From an uncultured Candidatus Poseidoniales archaeon (GTDB lineage Archaea; Thermoplasmatota; Poseidoniia; Poseidoniales; Poseidoniaceae), in the NCBI GenBank assembly GCA_902625885.1, contig CACODE010000002.1, positions 72,454 to 136,453 of the forward strand: a stretch of DNA of 64,000 nt, read 5' to 3'. Shown in pieces: positions 52,160 through 60,966 of this stretch. The translations under genes were made by a program, and so were the position numbers. Below the pieces are notes generated by a model, which saw only the letters and a list, made by a program, of their open reading frames with translations, did not search any database and was not told the DNA's origin. Each line of letters begins with the position of its first letter. Within the stretch, counting starts at the first letter, position 1.

Positions 52160-52663
52160 ATGGCGATAGAGGTCTGGTGCGAAGAAACATGGGGCGAACG
52201 CCCCGTTAGAATTTCGGATTGGGCCAACCATGACGAGATTGTTCAAGTTCTCATTCGCCTGTCCTCAAGCGTCCTCATCGCTGATTTCCTGTTGGACAGC
52301 GACGGTAAACTTGACATCCAGCAACACCTTCATATCCCCCTCGAAACGTGGAACCCGGGCTCCATTCAAGGCCTCCGGACAAGCGAAGGAAAAACGCGAT
52401 TTCAACACCGCCGTCACAGCATCTACCTGTCGAGCGAGCTCAGGGTTCCAGAGTGGGGTGCAGCGCTGTTGGAGGAATGGCTAATGAACATGCGCAGTGC
52501 AATGAACAGGCCAAAGGATCGAACCCAAAGGATCAACGAAATCAAGAGAATGAAACTGTCGGTTGAGCGAAACCTCGAGAGCGCTTCGCTGGACAAAGTG
52601 GAACGGGAACGCGTCGCTCTGGATGCTCAACTTGACAGGATCAATGAACGCTTAGCGAACTGA
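52160..52663 (+). CDS. Hypothetical protein with C-terminal coiled coil
   Basis: This encodes 167 residues from MAIEVWCEETWG. A small beta-rich N-terminal domain (residues 1-95) is followed by a long charged helix (RINEIKRMKLSVERNLESAS) likely to form a coiled coil. No family is recognised. The frame is open to 52079. It overlaps the convergent macro-domain gene by 12 bp. Confidence 0.6.
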   Translation: MAIEVWCEETWGERPVRISDWANHDEIVQVLIRLSSSVLIADFLLDSDGKLDIQQHLHIPLETWNPGSIQGLRTSEGKTRFQHRRHSIYLSSELRVPEWGAALLEEWLMNMRSAMNRPKDRTQRINEIKRMKLSVERNLESASLDKVERERVALDAQLDRINERLAN

Positions 52664-53290
52664 GTCCTGCATGGTGGTGTCAACGCCAGGAAACTGGTCT
52701 TCGCCTTCTCTGTAAACCGTCCGCATGTTGCTGATGAAGTTCTTTTCCTTGACCACGATGGTGTAGTTGCGAATGCCGTAGTCCTTCTCGCCGTCCATCA
52801 TCTCCAACAGCACTTGAAGGGTTAGCCTGGCACCCTCCCTGTGCGGGTAAGCGAAGACGCCCATGGAAATGGGTGGGGCCACAACAGAGTTAATGTCGCC
52901 CATTTCCACAATGGTGGCAAACAGGTTAGCGTAAGTTTCAGCGAGCAGTTCCCTGCGGGATTCGTCTTGATTGGGTCGGCGGCAGTCGGGGCCCACTGCG
53001 TGGATGATGTGCTTGTAATTTTCAGAAAGTGCAAAGGGTTCCGTGATAACGTTGCGGGTAACGGCGCACGGAGGAGCGTTTATTTTGCGCATGTCGAGGC
53101 AGATGTTTCGGGTGACTTGCGTCAATTCCTTGCCGGCTTTTTGATGAATCATGGCGTCCAAGCCTTCACGACCGGAAAGCCGGTTGTTGGCCGGTGTGAT
53201 GAGCACGTCTGCGGTGTGATTCCAGACATCACCGCCCATCACGCGAAGAACACCGTGTTTGCACGTTCGTGCCATGTAGAGTTCCGCCAT
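52652..53290 (-). CDS. Macro-domain protein
   Basis: This 212-residue protein binds, and may hydrolyse, ADP-ribose or related nucleotides. The macro fold is shown by GDVWNHTADVLITPANNRLS near the start, YKHIIHAVGPDCR in the middle and APPISMGVFAYPHREGARLT for the phosphate loop. It spans most of the sequence with no other domain. A later Met at 53275 is an alternative start. It is divergent from the third giant surface protein, with 137 bp between. Confidence 0.85.
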   Translation of the reverse strand: MAELYMARTCKHGVLRVMGGDVWNHTADVLITPANNRLSGREGLDAMIHQKAGKELTQVTRNICLDMRKINAPPCAVTRNVITEPFALSENYKHIIHAVGPDCRRPNQDESRRELLAETYANLFATIVEMGDINSVVAPPISMGVFAYPHREGARLTLQVLLEMMDGEKDYGIRNYTIVVKEKNFISNMRTVYREGEDQFPGVDTTMQDSVR

Positions 53291-53427
53291 CGGTTCGGAG
53301 AGGAGGCGACCCTACATATTATCTACGCCGGAAATGGATGAGATGAAGCAAAAACAAGACCTTGGCCACGCTGTGCCCGCTTCCAATCATGCGATAGGGC
53401 TAAAATCAGCACCGAGGTCCATTTACT

Positions 53428-56400
53428 ATGTCCACGAAAGCGTCAAGCGTCGCTTTGGTGTGCTTGCTACTCTTCTCCTTGATGCCCACAACGCCTGCAC
53501 CTCCGGCCAGTACAGACCTTGGACACAGGGTGCTCTCCGATGATTTGTTCTCAGGGTTCCTTGTCGGGGCCGAAGGCGACGTGTGGAATCAGACACCGTT
53601 CTCAACCGTCGCTGTGCCAGAAGGGTTCACCTACCAAAGCGTCATCGATTACAGCGACGTTGGTGTGCTCATCAACAACCGTTCGGAAGAGAGCAAAACC
53701 ATTGGGTGGGCTTTTGTTGCTGCAAGAAACATTTCGCTCGACAGGGTCTTCATCTTTGACCATTCAGACACACCGACCGACGAGACGATCAACAGAAATC
53801 GCTTCAACACCTACTTTGCGTTACCGTTTCTGGAGATGTTGCAAAACCGCAGCTCCGCCAACGGCCTCAATTATTTGGTCACCACCAAGGGGATACCGTT
53901 GCGCATTTCGGGAGGGAACGACAAGGCCAGTTTTGACCAAGAACTCGCGCTTCTCGGCGGCGCCTACAACAGCACCATTGGTGGCGATTACTGGAACGCT
54001 CACGGTTATGGGCCCCTTGCTGGAAAGGCCATGGAGCCGTTTTCAAGGAACAAGTATGGGTTCTTTTTGGTCACGCGTCTTACGGGATACACCGTTGATA
54101 CGGCGTTGGAACTCATTGAACGCGCCAACCAAAGCCTCGGGCAGCGCGGAACCTTCGTGCTTGATTTAGCAACCAACCGCAACGAATCGGGGTACAAATT
54201 TTGGAACGACGACCTCTACACCGCCAACAGCACGCTCAACGGCACGATGGGACTGCCCGTGCATTTTGATGAGGAAACCAACTTTGTCACCAACATTTCG
54301 AGCGTGATGGGTTACGCCTCGTGGGGCAGCAACGACGGCAACTGGAACGCAAACACACTGCCCAACGGAGGGTTTGACACCCTTGATGCTTCATGGGAAA
54401 GCGGGTCGCGGTACTGGAACACCAGTTCGCCCGTTGTGGCTCCGGAAGACGACTTTGAATGGCGCTACCAAACCGAAACAAAAGAAGGCGGCTCGGGAGC
54501 GTTTGAGGCAAGCCTACGCACCGACTGCAGCCAAGATAGTGGAAAAGGCATGCAGGGCATTTACGCTGAATACTTTGACAATGATGGTGTGAGTTTCAGC
54601 ACGGCCAGCATGCCACTGCTCATCGACCGTGAACCGGACAGGGTGCAAATCGAGCCGGATTTGAATCATGGGTCCTCTTACAACGCTTATTCTGGACTGG
54701 ACGACCGCTTCAAGGAAAATTGGGGCGCAAGGTTCAGCGGTTTTGTTGACCTCCCGCAATCGGGAAGTTGGACGTTCTTCATCAACTCCGATGATGGTAC
54801 AGAACTGTGGGTGAACGGCGTGTCGATCGCCACGAACTACGGCTCACACGGGATGCGAGAACGGTCCGGACAATTGAACCTCACCGAGGGGCTCCACGAG
54901 TTCCGAATTGAGTTTTTCCAAGGCGGTGGCCCACACGGGCTTATTTTTTCTTGGCAGGGGCCGGGTACGTCCAAAGCCCCCATTCCCGCCTCGGCTTTCC
55001 GGGTAGCGAGCGATGTCGCCCCTAGGGCTGCTGACCTCATGCACCACTGGGCGTTTGAGGACAACAACGGCAGCGTTGCTGTCGATAACGGCACGGAACA
55101 AGCCAACCTGACGCTGTCCGGTATGGACAACACCAATTGGCGGGCGTGCCCTGACGGTTCTTGCCTGTGGTTTGACGGTGTGAACGATGTCGCGCGCGTC
55201 GATGTTGAAGACGTCTATGGCAACCTCACGGTCAGCCAGTGGGTTTGGGCCAACACCACGTCCCAGAGCACGTATGCCTCAACATTCGCCGTCAACGACC
55301 AAGCAGGTTCAAACCTCTCTTTCCAACACATGGTTCAGAACAACAAGTGGCGACTTCATAACAACCAAACGAAAGCGTTCGGCGATGTCGTCGCACAACG
55401 TTGGACCCACCTCGTTTCAGTGTTTGACAACGGCGACATTCGTCAGTACATGGACGGTGTGCTGGTCAACGACGACACCTACCCCAACGGCTCGTTTGTC
55501 AACGTAGACCTTTACAAAATTGGGGTCAACCGTGCCGGAAACTCGTACTTCGAAGGCATGGTTGATGAAATCATGGTCTGGGATGTTGCGCTGACGGACC
55601 AAGACGTCACGCGCCTGCGCCGAACCATCGTCGACAACTGCACGGCCTACTCCGGAGCAGGTGTTGATGCGGCTCAACTTGAGACAACGTTCACTGTTCC
55701 AAGCCAGTTTGCCGAACACGCATGGATTCTTTCGGTCTCCGGGAAGCGAAACGGGGAGGTTAACGGCGCCTTTGGCATAAGCGTATTGGCGCTGGATGCA
55801 ACAGGCAATGTACTGACTTCTAACAGCTCAGACAAGAAAACGTTCACGACCTCTTGGGCGTCACAAAACATGCGATTCCGCCCGGACGCTAACACCGCAT
55901 CATTCGTGATCAGAGCGACCATGGACATCGATGCGATTTCATCGGTTGGTTCATTGTTCGTCGACTCGGTCAGGCTCTACCCTATACGACCTCACATGGA
56001 CTGGGTCAACGGCTCGATTGTCGAAACAGCGGTCTCCACCGGTGGCCGTTCCTTTGAATGGGGAACAGAATACGGCCAATCCCTCATCGCAGATTTGTTG
56101 GAGGACGGAGTCTCCGGAGTGAAAGGCTACGTCTACGAGCCCTACCTAATCGCCGTCGGCCTGCCCAGTGCCGTGTTACCCACCTACGCTTCGGGCTACA
56201 ACCTCGCAGAAAGCCATGTGGCGGCAAGCCTCTTCACGAGCTGGATGGGGGTGGTGGTGGGCGACCCGAAGATGGCCCCGTTCGTGGACGTGCTTCACGA
56301 TGTCAACATTGTTGATGTCAGGACGGTGGGGCATGTCAACTTTGGAGAGAACACGACCCTTGAATTGCTGGTTGAAAACCTCGGCATGGCTGCAGCAAAC

Positions 56401-58776
56401 GGGAGCATTGAGATCCGAACCGTTTTGGGCAACAACCTGCTTCACCAAAGTAACCTTTCACTTCCGCCGGGCGACCAATCCGGTAGCCGGGCAACGCTGA
56501 ACCTCTCGTTCGTCCCACCCAACAGCGGGTTCCTCGACTTGCGCATCCGCTACGTGAACGCCACGCCCGAACGGAATTACGAAAACAACCTCCGATCGAC
56601 CTCGCTTGTCGTCAACGCACCGCCGAGCATTGAGGATGTTTACTGCAGCGCTTCGGTGTTGTCTCGCGGCGAGTACACCACGTGCTCGGTCGTGGCGAGC
56701 GACGACATCGGCATCATCAACGCCTCTCTGCAGTGGCAAATCCTGGCTGAAAACACCTCCGTTGACGAAGCAGGGTGGTTGACCCTTGCGATGGGTCAGG
56801 TGAACCCGACGCTATGGGAGACGGCCCTCATCGTGCCGCCAGAGGCATCGTTGGGCGATATTGTCGTGCGCGCTGTTGTGGAGGACGGGGGTGAGATGAG
56901 CGCGGTGTTAACCGTGGAAAACGTCGTCAGCGTCGTTGATGCCCCCCCTACATGGTACGGCCCCCACGTCTCGGGCGTTGACCCGCCTGATTGGAACAAC
57001 GCCTCTGCACTTCCCAACAAACCATCCACCGGATTGCTGCGCCAAAGGGTGAGCACGCTCACCGCTTGCGTGATGGATGCCGATTACCGGTTAGAGGACT
57101 CAATGCCGATGTTCCTAACAAATAGGGGCGTTCTTGGAAACACGTCCTATCAGGAGCAATCCATACCGCATCTTTACTGCTACATCAGCACACTTGCGCT
57201 TGAACTGGGCAGCAGCCTGGATGAGGTGGATCTTCAATTGCGCACCGAAAGCGGCTCGCTGCTGCTCCAACGAACGCTGATGGTGGCGGACTTGTCACCT
57301 GAAATTTCCATCGGCGTAGAAACAACGGAAGGCCAACCTCTGGACCGTGTGGTTGGTGGGGGAGACGAGCAGCTTCGAATCAGCGTGACCGACGCAGACG
57401 ACCCCGATACACCGTTTGTTGGAGATGTCACCCTGCGATGGCCCGGTGGGGAACCGATACAGTTGCCACTGGACATTCCGCAAGGAGGTGGGGGGGTTGT
57501 TGTGGCTCTTGAGAAGGTGATGGTTCCCCTTGAAGCGGGTGACTTGCAAATCACCGTTTCAGGAAGAGGGCAACACGGTGCCACCGCTACCAAGGACCTG
57601 AGCGTTCCGTTTCTGCTCACGCCGCCCTCCTTCGCGTTCTTTGAAACATGTGATCAAAACGGTCCTGTTCAGAACATGACGTTTGGCCAAACGGCAACGC
57701 TCGTCGTGGCTGTTGAAAGTGACCGCCCGATTCAATCCTCAACGGCGCAGTTGATTCAGTCGAGTTGGGCGGTCAACGCCCCACAAATTGATACCCCCTC
57801 CTGGGATGTTAATTCAACACCACTTGGTTGCGGCGTTGAAGAAACGTCCGCTCAATCCACAGAATGGTTGTATTTCCGCCTCAAACTGGACAATTCACTC
57901 ATTGATGGCCCCGGTCGCATCCTCTTTTCAGTAGTGGACGTCGACGGTTTGGTAAGGTCCGAGAGCGTTGACCTGACGTTCCAACACGCTCCCACGGTGT
58001 TTGACCAAATTGAATTTTCAGAGGTTATGGCGGGCGAAGACCTCTACGCCAACATCACGGTAAGCAATCTAGACGGGCTGGGTGAAGTCGTTTGCACTTG
58101 CACCATCGAGAAGCAAAACGACGAGGTTCTCATGAACACAATGTTACCTGCAGGACCGCCAGGTTTCCTCACCAATGAACTCCTTTACCGATACCCCGTA
58201 CCGCAGGATTTGGGTAACACAACGCTGCTCGTCACCTTTTCTTGCGTTGACGGTCTTCAACGACTTTACGCCTACAACACCACACTCGAAGTCGCACCGT
58301 CCGAATCCTGCCTGAATTGCGCCGATGCAGAAACCGTCAACGACGCCATGTTGACCGAAAAAAGCGGGCAGCAAACAACACTGCTGCTCCTGCTGGGGAG
58401 CGTGATATTCGTCGCTGTTCTGGTTGGTTTGATGCTCCGTCGACGTACAACCAGAAACATTGAACCCTCATGGGACGAGGATTTCTCACCTCTCCTTGGA
58501 ACAGAAGCACTCTTCGATCGAGAGATGGAGTCCAGTTTGTTTGATGAAGATCACCATAGGGAGGAGACCGCAGGACAGCAGAATGCACAGGAAGTGGAGG
58601 CAGACAAAGACGAAGACGAATTGAGCGAACTTCTTCCGGAGGGATGGACGGTTGAGGCGTTTGCCGAATGGCTCAAAGGTCCGCTACCGGACGGATGGAC
58701 CGAAGAGCAATGGTCATCCTATGTCGCCTCATCAACCGCCGTTCTCAACAGCCACAACAACGAATCGGAAGGGTGA
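53428..58776 (+). CDS. Giant surface protein: TIGR03790-like domain split by PA14 and LamG-type domains (1,782 residues)
   Basis: A signal peptide (SSVALVCLLLFSLMPTTPAP) is followed by a TIGR03790-like region to about residue 300 (YGFFLVTRLTGYTVDTALEL, MGYASWGSNDGNW). About 200 residues later lies a PA14-type unit (FKENWGARFSGFVDLPQSG, SDDGTELWVNG), then a LamG/concanavalin-like unit (HWAFEDNNGSVAVDNGTE, VDEIMVWDVALTD). The second TIGR03790 half resumes near residue 865 (GRSFEWGTEYGQSLIADLL, SGVKGYVYEPY, VVVGDPKMAPF). A CARDB-like region, several beta domains, a transmembrane helix (LLLLLGSVIFVAVLVGLML) and an acidic cytoplasmic tail complete it. It is probably a glycan- or polymer-binding envelope protein. 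Confidence 0.82.
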   Translation: MSTKASSVALVCLLLFSLMPTTPAPPASTDLGHRVLSDDLFSGFLVGAEGDVWNQTPFSTVAVPEGFTYQSVIDYSDVGVLINNRSEESKTIGWAFVAARNISLDRVFIFDHSDTPTDETINRNRFNTYFALPFLEMLQNRSSANGLNYLVTTKGIPLRISGGNDKASFDQELALLGGAYNSTIGGDYWNAHGYGPLAGKAMEPFSRNKYGFFLVTRLTGYTVDTALELIERANQSLGQRGTFVLDLATNRNESGYKFWNDDLYTANSTLNGTMGLPVHFDEETNFVTNISSVMGYASWGSNDGNWNANTLPNGGFDTLDASWESGSRYWNTSSPVVAPEDDFEWRYQTETKEGGSGAFEASLRTDCSQDSGKGMQGIYAEYFDNDGVSFSTASMPLLIDREPDRVQIEPDLNHGSSYNAYSGLDDRFKENWGARFSGFVDLPQSGSWTFFINSDDGTELWVNGVSIATNYGSHGMRERSGQLNLTEGLHEFRIEFFQGGGPHGLIFSWQGPGTSKAPIPASAFRVASDVAPRAADLMHHWAFEDNNGSVAVDNGTEQANLTLSGMDNTNWRACPDGSCLWFDGVNDVARVDVEDVYGNLTVSQWVWANTTSQSTYASTFAVNDQAGSNLSFQHMVQNNKWRLHNNQTKAFGDVVAQRWTHLVSVFDNGDIRQYMDGVLVNDDTYPNGSFVNVDLYKIGVNRAGNSYFEGMVDEIMVWDVALTDQDVTRLRRTIVDNCTAYSGAGVDAAQLETTFTVPSQFAEHAWILSVSGKRNGEVNGAFGISVLALDATGNVLTSNSSDKKTFTTSWASQNMRFRPDANTASFVIRATMDIDAISSVGSLFVDSVRLYPIRPHMDWVNGSIVETAVSTGGRSFEWGTEYGQSLIADLLEDGVSGVKGYVYEPYLIAVGLPSAVLPTYASGYNLAESHVAASLFTSWMGVVVGDPKMAPFVDVLHDVNIVDVRTVGHVNFGENTTLELLVENLGMAAANGSIEIRTVLGNNLLHQSNLSLPPGDQSGSRATLNLSFVPPNSGFLDLRIRYVNATPERNYENNLRSTSLVVNAPPSIEDVYCSASVLSRGEYTTCSVVASDDIGIINASLQWQILAENTSVDEAGWLTLAMGQVNPTLWETALIVPPEASLGDIVVRAVVEDGGEMSAVLTVENVVSVVDAPPTWYGPHVSGVDPPDWNNASALPNKPSTGLLRQRVSTLTACVMDADYRLEDSMPMFLTNRGVLGNTSYQEQSIPHLYCYISTLALELGSSLDEVDLQLRTESGSLLLQRTLMVADLSPEISIGVETTEGQPLDRVVGGGDEQLRISVTDADDPDTPFVGDVTLRWPGGEPIQLPLDIPQGGGGVVVALEKVMVPLEAGDLQITVSGRGQHGATATKDLSVPFLLTPPSFAFFETCDQNGPVQNMTFGQTATLVVAVESDRPIQSSTAQLIQSSWAVNAPQIDTPSWDVNSTPLGCGVEETSAQSTEWLYFRLKLDNSLIDGPGRILFSVVDVDGLVRSESVDLTFQHAPTVFDQIEFSEVMAGEDLYANITVSNLDGLGEVVCTCTIEKQNDEVLMNTMLPAGPPGFLTNELLYRYPVPQDLGNTTLLVTFSCVDGLQRLYAYNTTLEVAPSESCLNCADAETVNDAMLTEKSGQQTTLLLLLGSVIFVAVLVGLMLRRRTTRNIEPSWDEDFSPLLGTEALFDREMESSLFDEDHHREETAGQQNAQEVEADKDEDELSELLPEGWTVEAFAEWLKGPLPDGWTEEQWSSYVASSTAVLNSHNNESEG

Positions 58777-58809
58777 TGTGCTGGCGATGCGTGTGTCCAA
58801 TTGAGCAGC

Positions 58810-59046
58810 ATGGCCATCGGATACGTCCTCATCAATGTCCAACCAGGTACCGAACAACAAGTCTACAACGACGTGAAGTCGTTGCCTCATGTTACCGACG
58901 CAACGGTGCTGTTTGGAGACCATGACCTCATCGTCAAGCTTGAAGCCACAGACTTAGCGACCATCGCCAAGGCGGTCGTTCAGCACATCCGTTCGGTGGA
59001 AGGTGTTGTCGATACCAAAACTCTGGCTGGGGCCGACCTCGACTAG
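58810..59046 (+). CDS. Stand-alone Lrp/AsnC ligand-binding (RAM) domain protein
   Basis: This encodes 78 residues with no DNA-binding helix-turn-helix. The RAM pattern is clear: AIGYVLINVQPGTEQQVYND, LPHVTDATVLFGDHDLIVKL, IRSVEGVVDTKTL. Such proteins form oligomers that bind amino acids and may modify Lrp regulators. The ATG at 58810 is preferred to the TTG at 58801. A hairpin terminator follows at 59101. Confidence 0.88.
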   Translation: MAIGYVLINVQPGTEQQVYNDVKSLPHVTDATVLFGDHDLIVKLEATDLATIAKAVVQHIRSVEGVVDTKTLAGADLD

Positions 59047-59100
59047 CGAATATGAAACCGTGGCACTGAGGGAAAGTTTGCAAAAAAAGCCGCTCGGAAT

Positions 59101-59141
59101 GGGGTACTGAAGGCCATATGTGGCGCAGTACCCCTCTTTTT
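59101..59141 (+). terminator. Hairpin terminator after the RAM-domain gene
   Basis: GGGGTACTG (59101-59109) pairs perfectly with CAGTACCCC (59126-59134), followed by TCTTTTT. It lies 55 bp after the RAM stop and before the MC1 promoter. Confidence 0.7.
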
Positions 59142-59151
59142 CGGCATAAAC

Positions 59152-59187
59152 ATTATATGCTCAACGGTCCAACGCTGTATCGGAGGT
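59152..59187 (+). promoter_or_regulatory. MC1 promoter and ribosome-binding site
   Basis: A TATA-like ATTATATG lies at 59152-59159, about 40 bp before the MC1 ATG, and the Shine-Dalgarno GGAGGT lies at 59182-59187 with 7 bases to the start. With the usual spacing, transcription would begin close to the GGAGGT, giving a very short leader. This is the clearest promoter in the window, as expected for an abundant chromatin protein. Confidence 0.6.
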
Positions 59188-59194
59188 AATCCAA

Positions 59195-59461
59195 ATGTCA
59201 GACGGAAAGAAATACTTCGTCCTCATGGAGGGCGGAAAAGACACGAGCCAGGTATTTGCGAGCAAGCAACCCCGCGGTGCAGCCTTGAAGGCCGCAACCC
59301 GCGGACACACAACCATCCGCCTACGAGAGCGCGGCACCAAGCGTGTGCACGTTTTCACGGGCAGCATCTCGATGGTTGACAAGCCTGCTGGCGGGCCAGA
59401 CTGGCTCCCAGACAAGATCAAGAAGGCCAACGTCAAAAAGCAAGGCATCGAGCACCTTTGA
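59195..59461 (+). CDS. MC1-type chromatin protein
   Basis: This small, basic, monomeric DNA-bending protein coats archaeal DNA. The 88 residues match MC1 along most of their length: KQPRGAALKAATRG, TTIRLRERGTKRVHVF and GPDWLPDKIKKANVKKQ are the family blocks. It has its own promoter and strong ribosome site. A structured intergenic stretch follows, then xerA. An HhH/H1-like protein is encoded 1.5 kb away, so nucleoid functions cluster here. Confidence 0.9.
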   Translation: MSDGKKYFVLMEGGKDTSQVFASKQPRGAALKAATRGHTTIRLRERGTKRVHVFTGSISMVDKPAGGPDWLPDKIKKANVKKQGIEHL

Positions 59462-59506
59462 GTGCAGCCTGCGCTGACCTTCTTCCAGCTCTTCGAGTTG
59501 TACAAC

Positions 59507-59652
59507 GACCTTTCTTGTGCCAAGGCACATCAAAGGTCCCTTCCCTCTTCTGCCCTCTTCATCAACGATGAGTTGATAAACAAAACCACCGTACTCTGCA
59601 TGTCCTCAGGGACACGGGATGCACACCCGCTTCGGCGGGAGGCGGTGACGCC
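59507..59652 (+). ncRNA. Candidate structured RNA: run of hairpins between MC1 and xerA
   Basis: Consecutive stem-loops fill the stretch. 59507-59538: GACCTTT and TGTGCC pair with GGCACA and AAAGGTC, 13 bp in all with a small internal loop. 59561-59577: ATCAAC/GTTGAT. 59597-59623: TGCAT+GTCC pairs with GGAC+ATGCA with a 5-nt bulge. 59626-59639: CCCGC-TTCG-GCGGG, a UUCG tetraloop. 59641-59652: GGCG-GTGA-CGCC, a GNRA tetraloop. The last ends 2 bases before the xerA ATG. It may be a small RNA, an MC1 3' end, an xerA leader, or a protein-bound DNA site. No known RNA family is recognised. Confidence 0.45.
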
Positions 59653-59654
59653 AA

Positions 59655-60740
59655 ATGGAAAGACGAGAGATGCGAACGCCACAACCCAGAGCGCGTAAGC
59701 CAAGCCAGCTTCGTCTGACCAACGACCAGCCGTCTCTACCCGCACGGTTGGTGCACCTTCGGCACCTCGCCTGGCTCGAATGCTACAAACGGCAACTCCA
59801 GACGGAAAACAAATCCGACAACACCCAGAAATCCTACTTCTACGGGCTTCGAGCTCTCATCGAAACCCGGTGTGCTGACGAAGACGTGCTTGATGAGGAA
59901 CGGTACGAACAACTGTCCATCCAAGAAATGGCTGAAAGGATGGAACCGATGAACGGGCGGCTGGACCTCTGGGCCCACAGCATTTCAAATCTCAAGCCGA
60001 CGACCTACAACGCTCGTATTGCCGCTGCTCGGCATTTCATTCGGTGGCTTGGTTTGCGATGGCCCGATCACCTTCAGAGGGCGCGAACAGGAAAACGGCT
60101 CCCAAGAACGCTCACCAGAAGAGAGCTCACGACCGTCATCGAAGTGGCTGAACTGAGCGAAGACCCTGTTGCATCGCTGGTCGTCACGATGATGCTCGAC
60201 ACCGGCATGCGAGTGAGCGAGGTATGCGGCCTCAACCTGGAAGACATTGATTTTGATGATGCGTCCGCAAAAGTACTGGGCGGAAAGGGGGATAAGGACC
60301 GTCTCGTGCTGTTCACGAAACGAACCATTCAACGCCTTCAAGCCTGGATACCCATACGCGAGCGTTTGGTGTCTGAGGGTGAGCAGGCTTGTTTCGTTAA
60401 TCGCCACGGACGAAGACTTCAGCCTCGCGGCGTCCAGCGGTTAATGGATACCCTCGGTCAAGACGCGAAGCTTCCGAAAGGAAAGTTGACACCTCACGTG
60501 CTGCGACACAACTTTGCCACTGGCCTGCTCGAAAGGGGAGCAGACCTGGTCACCATTCAGCGTCTGATGGGGCATGCGACCATTGCAACGACACGGGTCT
60601 ACCTGGAAATTTCCGACCAAACCCTTCGAGAGGTGTATCACAGAGCGCAGTCCAATCGGGAAGACATGGGCGATGCTCACGATGAGCCACGACCGGTTGA
60701 AGAGAGAACACCGTCGACGAGCACGCATGGTGTACCGTAA
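59655..60740 (+). CDS. xerA: Tyrosine recombinase XerA
   Basis: This probably resolves chromosome dimers at a dif site. It has 361 residues. The N-terminal SAM-like core-binding domain (about 30-150) is followed by the catalytic domain with Arg (TGMRVSEVCGLN), Lys region (GGKGDKDR), His-x-x-Arg (PHVLRHNFATG), His (LMGHATIATT) and Tyr nucleophile (TRVYLEIS). All key residues are present. Met codons at 59655 and 59670 are possible starts. It has no att-like repeats nearby and looks like the resident Xer rather than part of an element. Confidence 0.92.
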   Translation: MERREMRTPQPRARKPSQLRLTNDQPSLPARLVHLRHLAWLECYKRQLQTENKSDNTQKSYFYGLRALIETRCADEDVLDEERYEQLSIQEMAERMEPMNGRLDLWAHSISNLKPTTYNARIAAARHFIRWLGLRWPDHLQRARTGKRLPRTLTRRELTTVIEVAELSEDPVASLVVTMMLDTGMRVSEVCGLNLEDIDFDDASAKVLGGKGDKDRLVLFTKRTIQRLQAWIPIRERLVSEGEQACFVNRHGRRLQPRGVQRLMDTLGQDAKLPKGKLTPHVLRHNFATGLLERGADLVTIQRLMGHATIATTRVYLEISDQTLREVYHRAQSNREDMGDAHDEPRPVEERTPSTSTHGVP

Positions 60741-60923
60741 TCAAGAGGTCGATTTCTTCCGCTTGGCTACCCGTTCGGGTCCGGTCCATTCCCTGCTGGG
60801 ATGGATGGCGCGCCCCTGATGACCTTCGATGGGGCAATGCTTACCCGATCGACATCGAGAACAGTTGCCTTTTGGAGGTAACTCGACGGTTTTACGGAGT
60901 CGCCCGTATTTCCGCCTTGGCAT
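60741..60923 (-). CDS. Possible small Cys-rich basic protein
   Basis: This encodes 60 residues with a basic start (MPRRKYGRLRK), CSRCRSGKHC with three Cys and a His that could bind zinc, and a basic C-terminus. It sits alone between xerA and the HhH gene on the strand of the latter, 43 bp after it, and does not overlap a better gene. No family is recognised; the size and lack of an obvious ribosome site keep confidence low. Confidence 0.4.
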   Translation of the reverse strand: MPRRKYGRLRKTVELPPKGNCSRCRSGKHCPIEGHQGRAIHPSREWTGPERVAKRKKSTS

Positions 60924-60966
60924 GAGGTAAAACGTGTCAAGAGGGCCTTCAAAGGTAGCGGTGGTT

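Noticed and set aside
60741-60966. Possible dif site next to xerA
   Set aside because: No 28-bp site with the expected 11-6-11 inverted arms could be picked out by eye.
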